From assembly GCA_903899965.1 (NCBI GenBank), contig CAIULB010000010.1:62001-126000 (forward strand): a DNA stretch of 64,000 nucleotides, written 5' to 3'. Position numbers and translations under genes: made by a program. This document shows positions 1 through 7,293 of this stretch, piece after piece. A model generated the notes under the pieces. It had not been told where the DNA came from, ran no database searches, and worked only from the letters and a program-made list of their open reading frames with translations. Every line of letters begins with the position of its first letter. Positions within the stretch are counted from its first letter, which is position 1. The DNA comes from an uncultured Methylophilaceae bacterium (GTDB lineage Bacteria > Pseudomonadota > Gammaproteobacteria > Burkholderiales > Methylophilaceae).

Positions 1-404
1 GCGTAGCCGTTGCAACAGGCTGCATCCGAATGTTAGCAAGCACTTTAGCACTTGTTATCAAAGGGGATGCGAAAAAAGGTGACGTGCTGGGAATTGCGCG
101 GATTGCAGCGATTCAAGCATCAAAGCGCACTTCGGATTTAATCCCGCTATGCCATCCAATCAGCCTCACCAAAGTGGGCGTGGAGTTTGAAATCGACGAA
201 AAATCTAACATCATTCATTGCACCGTCACCGCAAAATGCACAGGGAAAACAGGCGTAGAAATGGAAGCGCTCACAGCGACTAGCCTGGCTTTACTTACTA
301 TATACGATATGTGCAAAGCCGTTGACCGCGGTATGGTGATGGGTGAAATTAAGCTGCTAGAGAAACAAGGTGGAAAATCTGGGCATTGGGTGGCAGAGAA
401 GTAG
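1..404 (+). CDS. moaC: Cyclic pyranopterin monophosphate synthase MoaC (5' end outside window)
   Basis: This is the C-terminal part of MoaC, which works with MoaA in the first steps of molybdenum cofactor synthesis to form cyclic pyranopterin monophosphate. The frame is open from the window edge (codons from base 3). The motifs seen are family-typical: [24 protein letters not shown] and [11 protein letters not shown]. The last 29 codons before the final EK-stop are repeated exactly at 10012-10097, where the frame instead ends WVA-stop. The 3' end is therefore an attachment site, and the terminal codons here were most likely supplied by the integrated element. The protein should be functional, because only the last residues differ. 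Confidence 0.95.
   Translation, partial: VAVATGCIRMLASTLALVIKGDAKKGDVLGIARIAAIQASKRTSDLIPLCHPISLTKVGVEFEIDEKSNIIHCTVTAKCTGKTGVEMEALTATSLALLTIYDMCKAVDRGMVMGEIKLLEKQGGKSGHWVAEK
309..394 (+). repeat. attL: 86-bp direct repeat in the moaC 3' end
   Basis: These 86 bases are identical to 10012-10097 in the same orientation. They lie inside moaC, beginning at the ATG codon of MCKAVDRG. Such long identity between a gene end and a copy 9.7 kb away, with an integrase gene starting 95 bp downstream, is the classical signature of site-specific integration. The flanking bases differ on both sides (t/c before, a/t after), which fixes the repeat ends. Confidence 0.93.
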
Positions 405-420
405 CTACCAACATACCAAT

Positions 421-477
421 CTTCAAATCACTTCAAATATAGATAAAAAGTCTCATTTGTCCTAAATCTGTCCTAAT
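421..477. promoter_or_regulatory. Tandem short repeats between attL and integrase (possible arm sites)
   Basis: CTTCAAAT occurs at 421-428 and 431-438, and GTCCTAA at 459-465 and 470-476. Each pair is spaced about one helical turn (10-11 bp). Pairs of short direct repeats next to the crossover core are typical arm-type sites for the N-terminal domain of tyrosine integrases. The assignment here is inferred from position only. Confidence 0.4.
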
Positions 478-489
478 TTTGGATGGAAA

Positions 490-1482
490 ATGGCGACATT
501 TCGTAAGCGTAATGGCAAGTGGCAAGCCCGTGTAACACGGAAAGGCTATGACACTCTCTGTAAAACTTTTGAATCAAAAAAAGATGCGCAATACTGGGCT
601 AGAGGCATTGAAAGTGAAATTGACAAAGGCGCATATAAGAATCTTCGATACGCCCAAAAAATCACCTTCAAAGAACTAGTAGAGCGTTATATCAACGAAG
701 TCTCACCCTCAATGCGCGGCGCGGCCGCAGACATTTATCGCTTACGCGCCCTAACAACGCGCTCAATCAGCAAACTCAGCATGACATCGCTGACCCCTTC
801 TAAATTAGCGCAATATAGAGACCAACGATTAAAAGTCATTGCGCCAAACACAATGCTGCGTGAACTTGCTTATTTCTCATGCGTTATTAATCACGCAAAG
901 CGTGAGTGGGGTCTTAATATCGACAATCCTGTCGCAATGATCAAAAAGCCACCAGTGCCTGACGGCAGAACAAGAATATTAAGCAATGAAGAAAAAGAAA
1001 GAATCATTTTTGAATGTCTAAAGTCGCGACAAGAAAAATGTAATGTTTGGGTGCCTGCGATTATCGAATTTGCTTTAGCGACAGCAATGCGGCGTGGCGA
1101 AATTACATCGCTTCTTTGGCGCAATGTTGATATTAATAAACGCACAGCTTTTCTACCTATTACAAAAAATGGTCATTGTCGCCATGTGCCACTATCCAAT
1201 ACTGCCATCAAAATTCTTAACGAGTTGCCACGCACTGAGAGTGAAAGAGTTTTCCCAGTCAATGAGGTGTCATTATCAACAGCATTTTATCGCTATTCAC
1301 GCTTAGCAGGCGTTCCCAATGTACGATTTCATGACTTAAGACATACGGCAATTACTGCGATGTCAGGCAAACTAACTAATGTAATAGAACTATCCTCAGT
1401 TACAGGGCATAGATCACTATCGATGCTTAAAAGATATATTCATTTAAACATAGAAGAATTAGCCAAGAAGCTTGATGATTAA
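490..1482 (+). CDS. int: Tyrosine recombinase/integrase of the moaC element
   Basis: A phage-type integrase of 330 residues. Residues 1-50 form an arm-binding-like domain (RKRNGKWQARV). A SAM-like core-binding domain lies at about 57-150 and the catalytic domain at about 165-325. The catalytic set is visible: R201 in AMRRGE, K226, H281-x-x-R284 in FHDLRHT, H307 in TGHRS and Y316 in KRYIH. The ATG at 490 lies 95 bp from the attL core, so this is the best candidate for the enzyme that integrates at moaC. Its stop codon touches the first copy of the 15-bp palindrome, which also resembles a terminator. Confidence 0.93.
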   Translation: MATFRKRNGKWQARVTRKGYDTLCKTFESKKDAQYWARGIESEIDKGAYKNLRYAQKITFKELVERYINEVSPSMRGAAADIYRLRALTTRSISKLSMTSLTPSKLAQYRDQRLKVIAPNTMLRELAYFSCVINHAKREWGLNIDNPVAMIKKPPVPDGRTRILSNEEKERIIFECLKSRQEKCNVWVPAIIEFALATAMRRGEITSLLWRNVDINKRTAFLPITKNGHCRHVPLSNTAIKILNELPRTESERVFPVNEVSLSTAFYRYSRLAGVPNVRFHDLRHTAITAMSGKLTNVIELSSVTGHRSLSMLKRYIHLNIEELAKKLDD

Positions 1483-1505
1483 AGTGTCGTTTAAAACGAC
1501 ACTTT
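1481..1505. repeat. Palindrome copy 1 (25-bp extended)
   Basis: The core GTCGTTTAAAACGAC is at 1486-1500 and the symmetry extends to 25 bp. It begins in the integrase stop codon and runs into a short T-rich stretch, so it may also end transcription. It is the longest and most symmetric copy of the element-specific palindrome. Confidence 0.85.
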
Positions 1506-1576
1506 TTAAATATTTCTTGCTAGCATTTGTTTTTGATATTACATTGTATACAACCGAATGTTACTTGGAGAAAATA

Positions 1577-1813
1577 ATGGAAAGCAGTGTTCTCACATTG
1601 AGATTGAATACAGAAACTAAAGATAAATTAGATAAATTGGCCTCTGCCACACAGCGAAGCAAATCATTCCTAGCTGCTGAAGCTATTAATCGATATTTAG
1701 AAATTGAAGCATGGCAAATAAGTGAAATAGAAAAAGCGTTAAAAGAAGCTGATGCTGGAGATTTTGCTACCAATGACGATCTAGCTTTATTGGCGACAAA
1801 GTATGCAGGTTAA
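1577..1813 (+). CDS. Ribbon-helix-helix antitoxin (RelB/CopG-like)
   Basis: A 78-residue protein with an RHH-like N-terminus (SSVLTLRLNTETKDKLDKLA) followed by TQRSKSFLAAEAINRYLE, typical of ParD/RelB/CopG antitoxins. The start at 1577 is chosen over the upstream in-frame codon at 1472 because TTGGAG sits 8-11 bases before it and the family begins there. It overlaps the toxin gene by 11 bases, implying translational coupling. It probably binds its own promoter and neutralises the toxin. Confidence 0.85.
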   Translation: MESSVLTLRLNTETKDKLDKLASATQRSKSFLAAEAINRYLEIEAWQISEIEKALKEADAGDFATNDDLALLATKYAG

Positions 1814-2087
1814 ATGGTTAAAGCGAGCACTTCAAAACTTAGATGCTGAAGCTGCTTATATCGCTCAAGAGAATCCAAAAGCAGCTTATGAATGCATCGC
1901 CCACATTCTTAAATCTGTTGATCAATTAGCAAGCCATCCAAGTATTGGTCGTGCTGGTCGCGTATTTGGCACTAGAGAATTGGTTATTACACATTACCCT
2001 TACATCGTGCCATATCGAATTAAAGATGATGCTGTTGAAGTGTTGCGCGTATTTCACACATCTCGCAAATGGCCCAGCCAGTTATAA
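1803..2087 (+). CDS. RelE/ParE-family toxin
   Basis: A 94-residue protein of the RelE/ParE fold. The start QVKWLKRALQNLDAEAAYIA and the central block SIGRAGRVFGTRELVI are family-typical, and the C-terminal VEVLRVFHTSRKWP matches the usual RVxHxxRxWP ending. ParE toxins target gyrase and RelE toxins cleave mRNA on the ribosome. The sequence looks closer to ParE, but the target cannot be fixed from it. The pair probably stabilises the element. A palindrome copy follows 3 bases after the stop. Confidence 0.88.
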   Translation: MQVKWLKRALQNLDAEAAYIAQENPKAAYECIAHILKSVDQLASHPSIGRAGRVFGTRELVITHYPYIVPYRIKDDAVEVLRVFHTSRKWPSQL

Positions 2088-2090
2088 ACT

Positions 2091-2105
2091 GTCGTTTTAA
2101 ACGAC
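2091..2105. repeat. Palindrome copy 2
   Basis: GTCGTTTTAAACGAC, extending to a 17-bp TGTCG...CGACA palindrome. It lies 3 bases after the toxin stop codon. Confidence 0.85.
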
Positions 2106-2130
2106 AAATTATAAAACACCTTCGCTAGTG

Positions 2131-2292
2131 CTAACGCACCAACTGCGGATAACTAACTACATTCCCCTTGCCATACATGGCTTCTAATTGAAGCTTAGCT
2201 TTGTATGCGTCCTGCGCTTGAACAACAACATTCGTTGTCGTTGTTACTTTCTGTGTAACTACCAATCTCACTAAACTCTTATATGTATTCAT
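2131..2292 (-). CDS. Small hypothetical protein, 53 aa
   Basis: This ORF is below the usual length cut-off. It starts at ATG 2292 (minus strand) with GAGG about 12 bases upstream and ends at TAG 2131. The product begins MNTYKSLVRLVV, has a threonine run (VTTTTNVVV), and then QAQDAYKAKLQLEAMYGKG and a short tail. The sequence has codon-like structure and an ordered, non-repetitive C-terminal half, which argues for a real gene. I do not recognise the function. It is the only coding signal in the 330-bp gap between the toxin and the gene at 2438. Confidence 0.6.
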   Translation of the reverse strand: MNTYKSLVRLVVTQKVTTTTNVVVQAQDAYKAKLQLEAMYGKGNVVSYPQLVR

Positions 2293-2437
2293 CTCTGTTT
2301 TTCCTCACCCTAAAGTCTTTAATTTAATTTCTCTTAAATTAAATTCCTACCGAAATTAGGTCTACCCCAGTAGTTTTAAAACGAATCAAAATTAATAGAT
2401 TTTTTATGGTTTTCTTTTGTTCTGTATAAATACTTAT

Positions 2438-2740
2438 ATGAATAACTATCAAGCAGAACAATTAACAGCTAACTGGCTTAAGCAAAACGGAATGGATGAA
2501 AAGAGCTTTACGGTCATCGACCTCCCATTCATACAAGCACAGCAAGTGGCTTTTGCGTTGATGAAATATCACGCTGAGTTGTTAGATGATGATCAAACAG
2601 AATTTGTCTGTAGCTATTTAGAAGACATCAATCACAGAGCTAAGAGAAAGAAATTAACAGCCACAAAGGCATATCGCGTACTAAACATAGGCACAAAGAT
2701 TAATAGGCAATTATTTAAAGCAAATAGAAAAAGCAGATAA
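2438..2740 (+). CDS. Hypothetical protein, 100 aa
   Basis: A small, mostly helical, C-terminally basic protein (MNNYQAEQLTANWLKQNGMD ... HRAKRKKLTATKAYRVLNIG ... FKANRKSR). ATG 2438 is preferred over the in-frame TTG at 2417, although neither has a clear Shine-Dalgarno sequence. The Lys/Arg-rich C-terminus suggests nucleic acid binding. That is an inference; I do not recognise the family. Confidence 0.6.
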   Translation: MNNYQAEQLTANWLKQNGMDEKSFTVIDLPFIQAQQVAFALMKYHAELLDDDQTEFVCSYLEDINHRAKRKKLTATKAYRVLNIGTKINRQLFKANRKSR

Positions 2741-3228
2741 GTCACTGCTCTAACAAAGGATAAAAACGCGGGTTGTAATATGACGGCTAATGAGCCCGCA
2801 CTCATTGTGTAAGTCTGTAAGCGAGCACAAGTTAAATGAGTAGTTGCCGGTGGATACTTGTATCAAGTGGGAGTTTGTATGCTGTCTCCCAAAAAATTCA
2901 TTTACAGGCGTGTGGTGGGACTTTTGACCGTAAAACACGAACGACGACTAACGCAGTTTTAATTGCGATAGCCGTCGTATTGGCGAACATTCTCCGTAAA
3001 CCTAACTACACCAAATACTACTTCGTAGTATTCGGCTTTCTCTCTATTACTCAATTCAAACAAAAGAACAAAAAAGTGTGTTGAGCAAAAGCGAATGCTT
3101 TTGTGAAAACACTAGCGAACATCAGTTCGCTCATTAACTCATCGCATAAATATAAAAACAAAGGAACTAAGCAATACCTTTGATATTAACCACGCAGATT
3201 ACTTAACCAATTGATTAATGGATAGAAG
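2741..3228. other. Hairpin-rich non-coding region of the element
   Basis: There is no convincing gene in this stretch, but it holds several strong inverted repeats. 2941-2956/2963-2978 pairs 13 of 16 positions. 3014-3021/3025-3032 is a perfect 8-bp stem with a 3-base loop. 3086-3092/3097-3103 is a perfect 7-bp stem nested in 3078-3082/3108-3112. 3114-3120/3125-3131 is a perfect 7-bp stem with a 4-base loop. This could be a structured RNA or a replication or processing origin. The function is not visible. Confidence 0.55.
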
Positions 3229-3921
3229 ATGAACATAAAGGACATATGGCAAAAAATGGTAGGAAATGAAAAACAAAGAAATTACGCTGCTAATAATGAA
3301 AACAACACATTATTAGAGGATTACATGAAACAGGCACGTACATTAAACGACAAAGAATTAAACCTATTACTGCTTTATGTGAATACACGCAAATACGCAG
3401 AACGTGATCGTTGTATGTTGTTGATGACATACTTTGGTGGAATGCGTATTGGTGAAGTTGCCGCAACGAAGATTAAAGATGTATTGGCTAGTGACGGCAC
3501 GATTAAACAAGAAATCAACTTAACCGCAGAACAGACTAAAGGTAAGTTCGCCAGAACTGTCGTTTTAAACGACAAGCTACGCAAAGAGATTATGGGTTAC
3601 TTGCTTACTCGCTACAGCAAGCAAGACTTAATCACTATTCAATACAGCCCAATTAAAGAAAAACCATTGTTCTGTACACAAAAGAGCGAAGGCTTTAATG
3701 CCAACACAGCTTGTTATCACTTTCATATGTTATACAAAAACGCAGGACTTGAAGGGTGTAGTAGCCATAGCGGCAGACGTAGCTTTTTAACTGAGCTAAG
3801 CAGCAAGTCAGTGCCACTTAAAGTATTAATGGAGTTAGCAGGTCATCGCCAAGCACAAACAACTATGCGTTATGTCAATGTCACACAAGACATGAAACGA
3901 GCTGCGGTGGAATTGATATAG
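3229..3921 (+). CDS. Second tyrosine recombinase (short form)
   Basis: A 230-residue recombinase with an almost bare catalytic domain. The catalytic residues are R73 in GGMRIGE, H180-x-x-R183 in HSGRRSF, H206 in AGHRQ and Y215 in MRYVNVT; a lysine is likely near 104-106. The N-terminal core-binding domain is reduced to about 35 residues, so it may act like small XerD-like or resolvase-type recombinases, or depend on a partner. ATG 3229 has a weak GAAG in front of it. ATG 3325 with AGAGGA is an alternative start. A palindrome copy lies in frame, encoding VVLND. Confidence 0.82.
   Translation: MNIKDIWQKMVGNEKQRNYAANNENNTLLEDYMKQARTLNDKELNLLLLYVNTRKYAERDRCMLLMTYFGGMRIGEVAATKIKDVLASDGTIKQEINLTAEQTKGKFARTVVLNDKLRKEIMGYLLTRYSKQDLITIQYSPIKEKPLFCTQKSEGFNANTACYHFHMLYKNAGLEGCSSHSGRRSFLTELSSKSVPLKVLMELAGHRQAQTTMRYVNVTQDMKRAAVELI
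3559..3573. repeat. Palindrome copy 3 (intragenic)
   Basis: GTCGTTTTAAACGAC inside the short recombinase gene, read in frame as Val-Val-Leu-Asn-Asp. Confidence 0.85.
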
Positions 3922-3932
3922 CTATAATAAAT

Positions 3933-3947
3933 GTCGTTTAAAACGAC
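3933..3947. repeat. Palindrome copy 4
   Basis: GTCGTTTAAAACGAC between two convergent genes. It lies 12 bases after the recombinase stop and supplies the TAA stop codon of the minus-strand gene ending at 3938. Confidence 0.85.
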
Positions 3948-4885
3948 TTAATATAGAGCCCATCAATATCTAATTTGTAGCCTTTTGGTGGAAGAGGCAC
4001 TTTTTCAAACATCTTTCGAAAATTTTCCACATCAGCTGCGGGTGGTTGCCATTCACCTCTAGCAATTGCCGCATCCAATTCCTTTTGTTGCTTTTCACTC
4101 CACCGCTGCCGCGACTCTAATTTATCAAAACTCGGGAACTTACCTATTTCAGCGTTGGCAATTAAAGCATCAGCTCTGTTTAGCATACGGCTAACAGCAA
4201 CCTTCATCCCATTACGTTTCTTTTTGCTTGTATCAATGCTTTCACCGACTTTAGGCATACAGTTACGCACAAGCCTAAAACCAATACCCATTTGATGCGT
4301 AGTCATTTTATTAAATGGGGCACCAATAGTTGAGCCTTCCTGTTTAGCTAACTTTGCTAGATGATTAACACACCATATATCGTGCGCTCTTTTCAGAACC
4401 TGCTTTCTGATCCCTACCAGTTTTTTAAGTGAGCGTTTAGCGTAACTAACTCTTTTAACATCCCTATGCGCCTGTGCTCTTACTATTGCCATTAACTGAC
4501 GGCTGATAGTGCGCTCAGTTAAGTTAAGTGGAATTTCTACAATTAAGTTCTGTTGATAGTTAGAGCTTAAATTGGATAGCTCATTGTTTACTTGTTTTAC
4601 AGCAGGTAAGCGGACTTGTTCAGAAAACAATTGCCTGCCCTTATTTCTCCACCAATCATTGAAGTTAAGGGTGTACACATCACCAAAGTCTTCCCACATT
4701 GATCGCAAGTCTTCATCTAGTGTGTTGCCTTGCTGCTGACATACCCACCAGTAGTCTCTGCTAATTCTCAAATAGTCACGCCATAGCCGATATGGACTGC
4801 CATAAGCATCACTCAACTCTTCTGCTGTGTTTTTATAGCGAAGGCGGGGCATTCCTTTATATACAACTTTATTTTCCATAACCAT
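3938..4885 (-). CDS. Hypothetical element protein, about 315 aa
   Basis: A basic, tryptophan-rich protein that I do not recognise. Notable parts are an aromatic N-terminal region (YRLWRDYLRISRDYWWVCQQQ), a Lys/Arg-rich middle (KRVSYAKRSLKKLVGIRKQVLKR, described here only by its charge) and a C-terminal Pro-rich segment (PLPPKGYKLDIDGLYIKSF). The start is uncertain: ATG 4885, ATG 4879 or GTG 4891. It is transcribed divergently from the gene at 5018 and convergently with the short recombinase. Its size and charge would suit a replication or DNA-processing protein, but no motif proves this. Confidence 0.65.
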   Translation of the reverse strand: MVMENKVVYKGMPRLRYKNTAEELSDAYGSPYRLWRDYLRISRDYWWVCQQQGNTLDEDLRSMWEDFGDVYTLNFNDWWRNKGRQLFSEQVRLPAVKQVNNELSNLSSNYQQNLIVEIPLNLTERTISRQLMAIVRAQAHRDVKRVSYAKRSLKKLVGIRKQVLKRAHDIWCVNHLAKLAKQEGSTIGAPFNKMTTHQMGIGFRLVRNCMPKVGESIDTSKKKRNGMKVAVSRMLNRADALIANAEIGKFPSFDKLESRQRWSEKQQKELDAAIARGEWQPPAADVENFRKMFEKVPLPPKGYKLDIDGLYIKSF

Positions 4886-5017
4886 TTTCACAAAGTGTTA
4901 TCAGTTTAATGTTGTTAACATAGTGCTAAATGATACCTGCGTAGACTTGAAATTGTCGATAGGGCAAATACAAAAAACGCACTGTCGCAATTTTTTAATT
5001 TTACGAAAGCAAAAATC

Positions 5018-5875
5018 ATGTCAAACGCAACTTTAGTAGCACCAGTAACAAACACAGCAACTCCTTCTATTAACACACAAGTTACTTCAGCAGTTGTAGC
5101 GACTGTTAAAACTAGCAAATCAACCGCTAAAAATAAATCAGTCGTTTCAAACGACAGTTTTAAAAAGCAGACGCTTACTACACTCAAAAATTTAGTGAGC
5201 CAACGCGAAAAATGGGAAACCACTGTTTATCGCAAAAGCAACGAAATGCTCTACGGCATTTTACAAAATTGCTTTGCTGTTAATCACGCAATGCTTGGCA
5301 ACGACAAGGAAGCTAAAGAACGCCGCTCTGCGCTTAATCAGTTTATTGAGCAAAAGAACTACCGTTTCACAGAATCAACACCTGTCATAACTAAAGTTGT
5401 TAAGTGTGTATTTGGTGTAGATCGTCGTCGTGTAAGTGCTTATAGCCTTGTATTGCGCGAAGCAGTTAAACAGTCTGTATTGCTTAAAGATTTGCCGAAG
5501 TGGATTGAAGCGAATGGCGGTGTTGAGCAAATCCGCTTAAGCAAAGGTAAGAATGCGAAAACACCTAAACAAAAAGCGCAGGCTGCCCAAAAGGCAATGG
5601 CTAAAGCAGATGTGCTTTGTGTAGCTAAAAGCCGTTCACTTAGCAAACTGGCTGATGTGGATATGGAAGGCAAAGATTGCGTCTTGCTAGCAACACAACA
5701 GGCTGACGGGACTTTTGCGATTCGCGCATTAGTGCGTTCTAAAGGCGCAGTGAACGCTGCTCTTGTTTCATATCTAAGTCAGTCTAAATCGACTACAGAA
5801 GATGACAACAAGAAAAAAACAGCAGCTAACGATAGCAAGATGCGTCAAAAAGCTATCGACCAAGCAGCTGCTTAA
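5018..5875 (+). CDS. Hypothetical element protein, 285 aa
   Basis: A protein of unknown family. The N-terminal 45 residues are Ala/Thr/Val-rich and low complexity. The middle (about 50-170) is predicted helical and basic (REKWETTVYRKSNEML, CVFGVDRRRVSAYSLVLREAVK). A Lys/Ala-rich linker follows (KNAKTPKQKAQAAQKAMAKA), then a small domain containing DGTFAIRALV and an Ala-rich end. A palindrome copy at 5141-5155 is read in frame as VVSND. The gene is followed by a hairpin and, 55 bp on, by the AAA+ ATPase gene in the same direction. A joint role in replication is possible but unproven. Confidence 0.7.
   Translation: MSNATLVAPVTNTATPSINTQVTSAVVATVKTSKSTAKNKSVVSNDSFKKQTLTTLKNLVSQREKWETTVYRKSNEMLYGILQNCFAVNHAMLGNDKEAKERRSALNQFIEQKNYRFTESTPVITKVVKCVFGVDRRRVSAYSLVLREAVKQSVLLKDLPKWIEANGGVEQIRLSKGKNAKTPKQKAQAAQKAMAKADVLCVAKSRSLSKLADVDMEGKDCVLLATQQADGTFAIRALVRSKGAVNAALVSYLSQSKSTTEDDNKKKTAANDSKMRQKAIDQAAA
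5141..5155. repeat. Palindrome copy 5 (intragenic)
   Basis: GTCGTTTCAAACGAC, in frame as Val-Val-Ser-Asn-Asp within the 285-aa protein. It is in the same reading phase as copy 3. Confidence 0.85.
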
Positions 5876-5881
5876 TTAATC

Positions 5882-5912
5882 AAAGGGGGTGCTAAAAGCA
5901 CCTCCTTTTTAA
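5882..5912 (+). terminator. Hairpin with T-run after the 285-aa gene
   Basis: A GGGGGTGC / GCACCTCC stem with a TAAAA loop, followed by TTTTT. It probably terminates or attenuates transcription before the ATPase gene, which has its own AAGGAG ribosome site at about 5918-5923. Confidence 0.7.
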
Positions 5913-5930
5913 ACTAAAAAGGAGAGTTTC

Positions 5931-6614
5931 ATGTTAGTAAATATTGATAGCTACATCCCAACAGATATTAAAGATGTGATTTTTAATTCTGCGACTGAGA
6001 AACAAAAAATTATGGATATTGTGAAAGGCGTAATGCCATTCCCATTCGCTGGCAAAAATGGCATTTTGTTATACGGCTTATGGGGCACTGGAAAAACAAC
6101 TTTGGCTCAATTGTTGCCTGATGCAATCGAGCGTGTGAAAGGTGGCGTCGACTCTGACTACCATTTACATAAATGCGTACAAGGTGCCAATGGTGCTGTA
6201 ATGATGAATAAAATTATCACACAAGCTGAATTCATCTCAATGACTTACAGTGGTTACCACTACTTCGTAATAGATGAAGTTGATAACTTAACTGAGGCTG
6301 CAATGGCATCTTTAAAGTCTGCGATGAACATGCCAAATACAATATTCATCATCACCACAAATCATATCGACAAGGTCGAGCGTGGCGTAATCAACAGATG
6401 TGAAGAAATAGAATTCAATGCTGCACCTGCTGAGGATTGGTTGCCATTAGCAAATCGCATATTGAAAGATATGAAAATTAAAGGTGTAAGTGATGCAGCT
6501 CTAATAGAAGTAATTGCTAGCTGTAAGGGATCTGCGCGAGATATTTTAAATAGCGTTGTCAAGGTAGGAGTAACCCGCTCACGCACTAGCAAAAGAATGA
6601 ATGTGATTTATTAA
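5931..6614 (+). CDS. AAA+ ATPase, clamp-loader (RFC small-subunit/DnaX)-like
   Basis: A 227-residue AAA+ ATPase. Walker A is GLWGTGKTT at 49-57, Walker B is VIDEVD at about 113-118, sensor 1 is ITTNH at about 141-145, and INRC at about 154-157 resembles the SRC motif with the arginine finger of clamp loaders. The C-terminal part (GVSDAALIEVIASCKGSARDI) resembles the lid domain of RFC/DnaX subunits. Clamp loaders place the sliding clamp on DNA, so an element-encoded version suggests its own replication module or hijacking of host replication. The collar domain of full-length subunits is absent. The start at ATG 5931 follows a clear AAGGAG. Confidence 0.8.
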   Translation: MLVNIDSYIPTDIKDVIFNSATEKQKIMDIVKGVMPFPFAGKNGILLYGLWGTGKTTLAQLLPDAIERVKGGVDSDYHLHKCVQGANGAVMMNKIITQAEFISMTYSGYHYFVIDEVDNLTEAAMASLKSAMNMPNTIFIITTNHIDKVERGVINRCEEIEFNAAPAEDWLPLANRILKDMKIKGVSDAALIEVIASCKGSARDILNSVVKVGVTRSRTSKRMNVIY

Positions 6615-6627
6615 TTTGCTACAAATA

Positions 6628-6657
6628 AAAAGCCCACTCAAAGTAGTGGGCTTTTTT
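6628..6657 (+). terminator. Rho-independent terminator after the AAA+ gene
   Basis: The stem AGCCCACT (6631-6638) pairs with AGTGGGCT (6645-6652) across a 6-base loop and is followed by a T-run. An A-run upstream makes it potentially bidirectional. Confidence 0.88.
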
Positions 6658-6663
6658 GTATCT

Positions 6664-6678
6664 GTCGTGTTAAACGAC
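6664..6678. repeat. Palindrome copy 6
   Basis: GTCGTGTTAAACGAC, one mismatch from perfect symmetry, between the AAA+ terminator and the start of the 65-aa gene. It could act as an operator for that gene. Confidence 0.8.
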
Positions 6679-6705
6679 ACTTTGTTACCAAAGCATAAAT
6701 ACCAT

Positions 6706-6903
6706 ATGCGATTACACGAATTTAAAACAATTAAACCCATCCAGCCACTAACACCTTCGGCAGCTCGAATTAATGCGTTAAAACAGTCTAAAGACAGGGC
6801 TGCAGATGCCTTAACTGCTGAGCGTGATAGGCAGAAAAAGGCTAAGGCAACAGAGCGAGTACAGAAAGCACAGCAGGCACTAGCGAAAGCTAGAATGAAT
6901 TAA
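6706..6903 (+). CDS. Small Lys/Ala-rich coiled-coil protein, 65 aa
   Basis: The product starts MRLHEFKTIKPIQPLTPSA and continues as an Ala/Lys/Arg/Gln-rich helix ending AQQALAKARMN. An earlier in-frame ATG at 6616 lies across the terminator and palindrome copy 6, so the start at 6706 is preferred. Function is unknown; charged helices like this occur in small phage and satellite proteins. The stop codon abuts palindrome copy 7. Confidence 0.6.
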   Translation: MRLHEFKTIKPIQPLTPSAARINALKQSKDRAADALTAERDRQKKAKATERVQKAQQALAKARMN

Positions 6904-6905
6904 GT

Positions 6906-6920
6906 GTCGTTTAACACGAC
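6906..6920. repeat. Palindrome copy 7
   Basis: GTCGTTTAACACGAC, extended as AGTGTCG...CGACACT, directly after the stop of the 65-aa gene and followed by a T-rich run. Confidence 0.8.
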
Positions 6921-6951
6921 ACTATTTTTTGTAGTCAAAACAACTGCGAAA

Positions 6952-7218
6952 CTACTTCTTACATTGGAAAGTTAAATCTCTTTGTGTGCCTCGGCTATTA
7001 TCTGCAGTAGATAGTTTTATGTAGCCGGCAGAGCAAGTTCTTTGTGCTTTTTGGTAGCAATCAGACCACCCTTCAACAGCTCCCGCACAAGTCGTAAAAT
7101 AATACTCGCCTTTTTCTTTACTTAACTTGCTTATAACTGGTTGCTCTTGCCCATGCTGTAATTGAGCACAACCAACCAATGATAACAAAGCAACTAATAT
7201 AGTTTTCTTCATGCGCAT
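6952..7218 (-). CDS. Small lipoprotein
   Basis: An 88-residue protein with a lipoprotein signal: basic start MRMKK, hydrophobic ILVALLSLV and lipobox LVGC, so the mature protein begins at the cysteine. The mature part has four further Cys residues (TTCAG, SDCYQ, RTCSAG, FQCKK), probably forming two disulfides in the periplasm. It resembles small uncharacterised envelope lipoproteins. It is transcribed toward the element's left side, as is the porin upstream. Confidence 0.7.
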   Translation of the reverse strand: MRMKKTILVALLSLVGCAQLQHGQEQPVISKLSKEKGEYYFTTCAGAVEGWSDCYQKAQRTCSAGYIKLSTADNSRGTQRDLTFQCKK

Positions 7219-7244
7219 TCTTTCATTTTAGTTAACCAAATAAA

Positions 7245-7266
7245 AACGGCACCCGAAGGTGCCGTT
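7245..7266 (-). terminator. Terminator of the porin gene
   Basis: A perfect 9-bp stem (7245-7253/7258-7266) with a 4-base loop. On the minus strand it is followed by a T-run (7246-7242). It lies 28 bases downstream of the porin stop. Confidence 0.85.
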
Positions 7267-7293
7267 CAATATCACTAAACTAAGCGTTTAATC

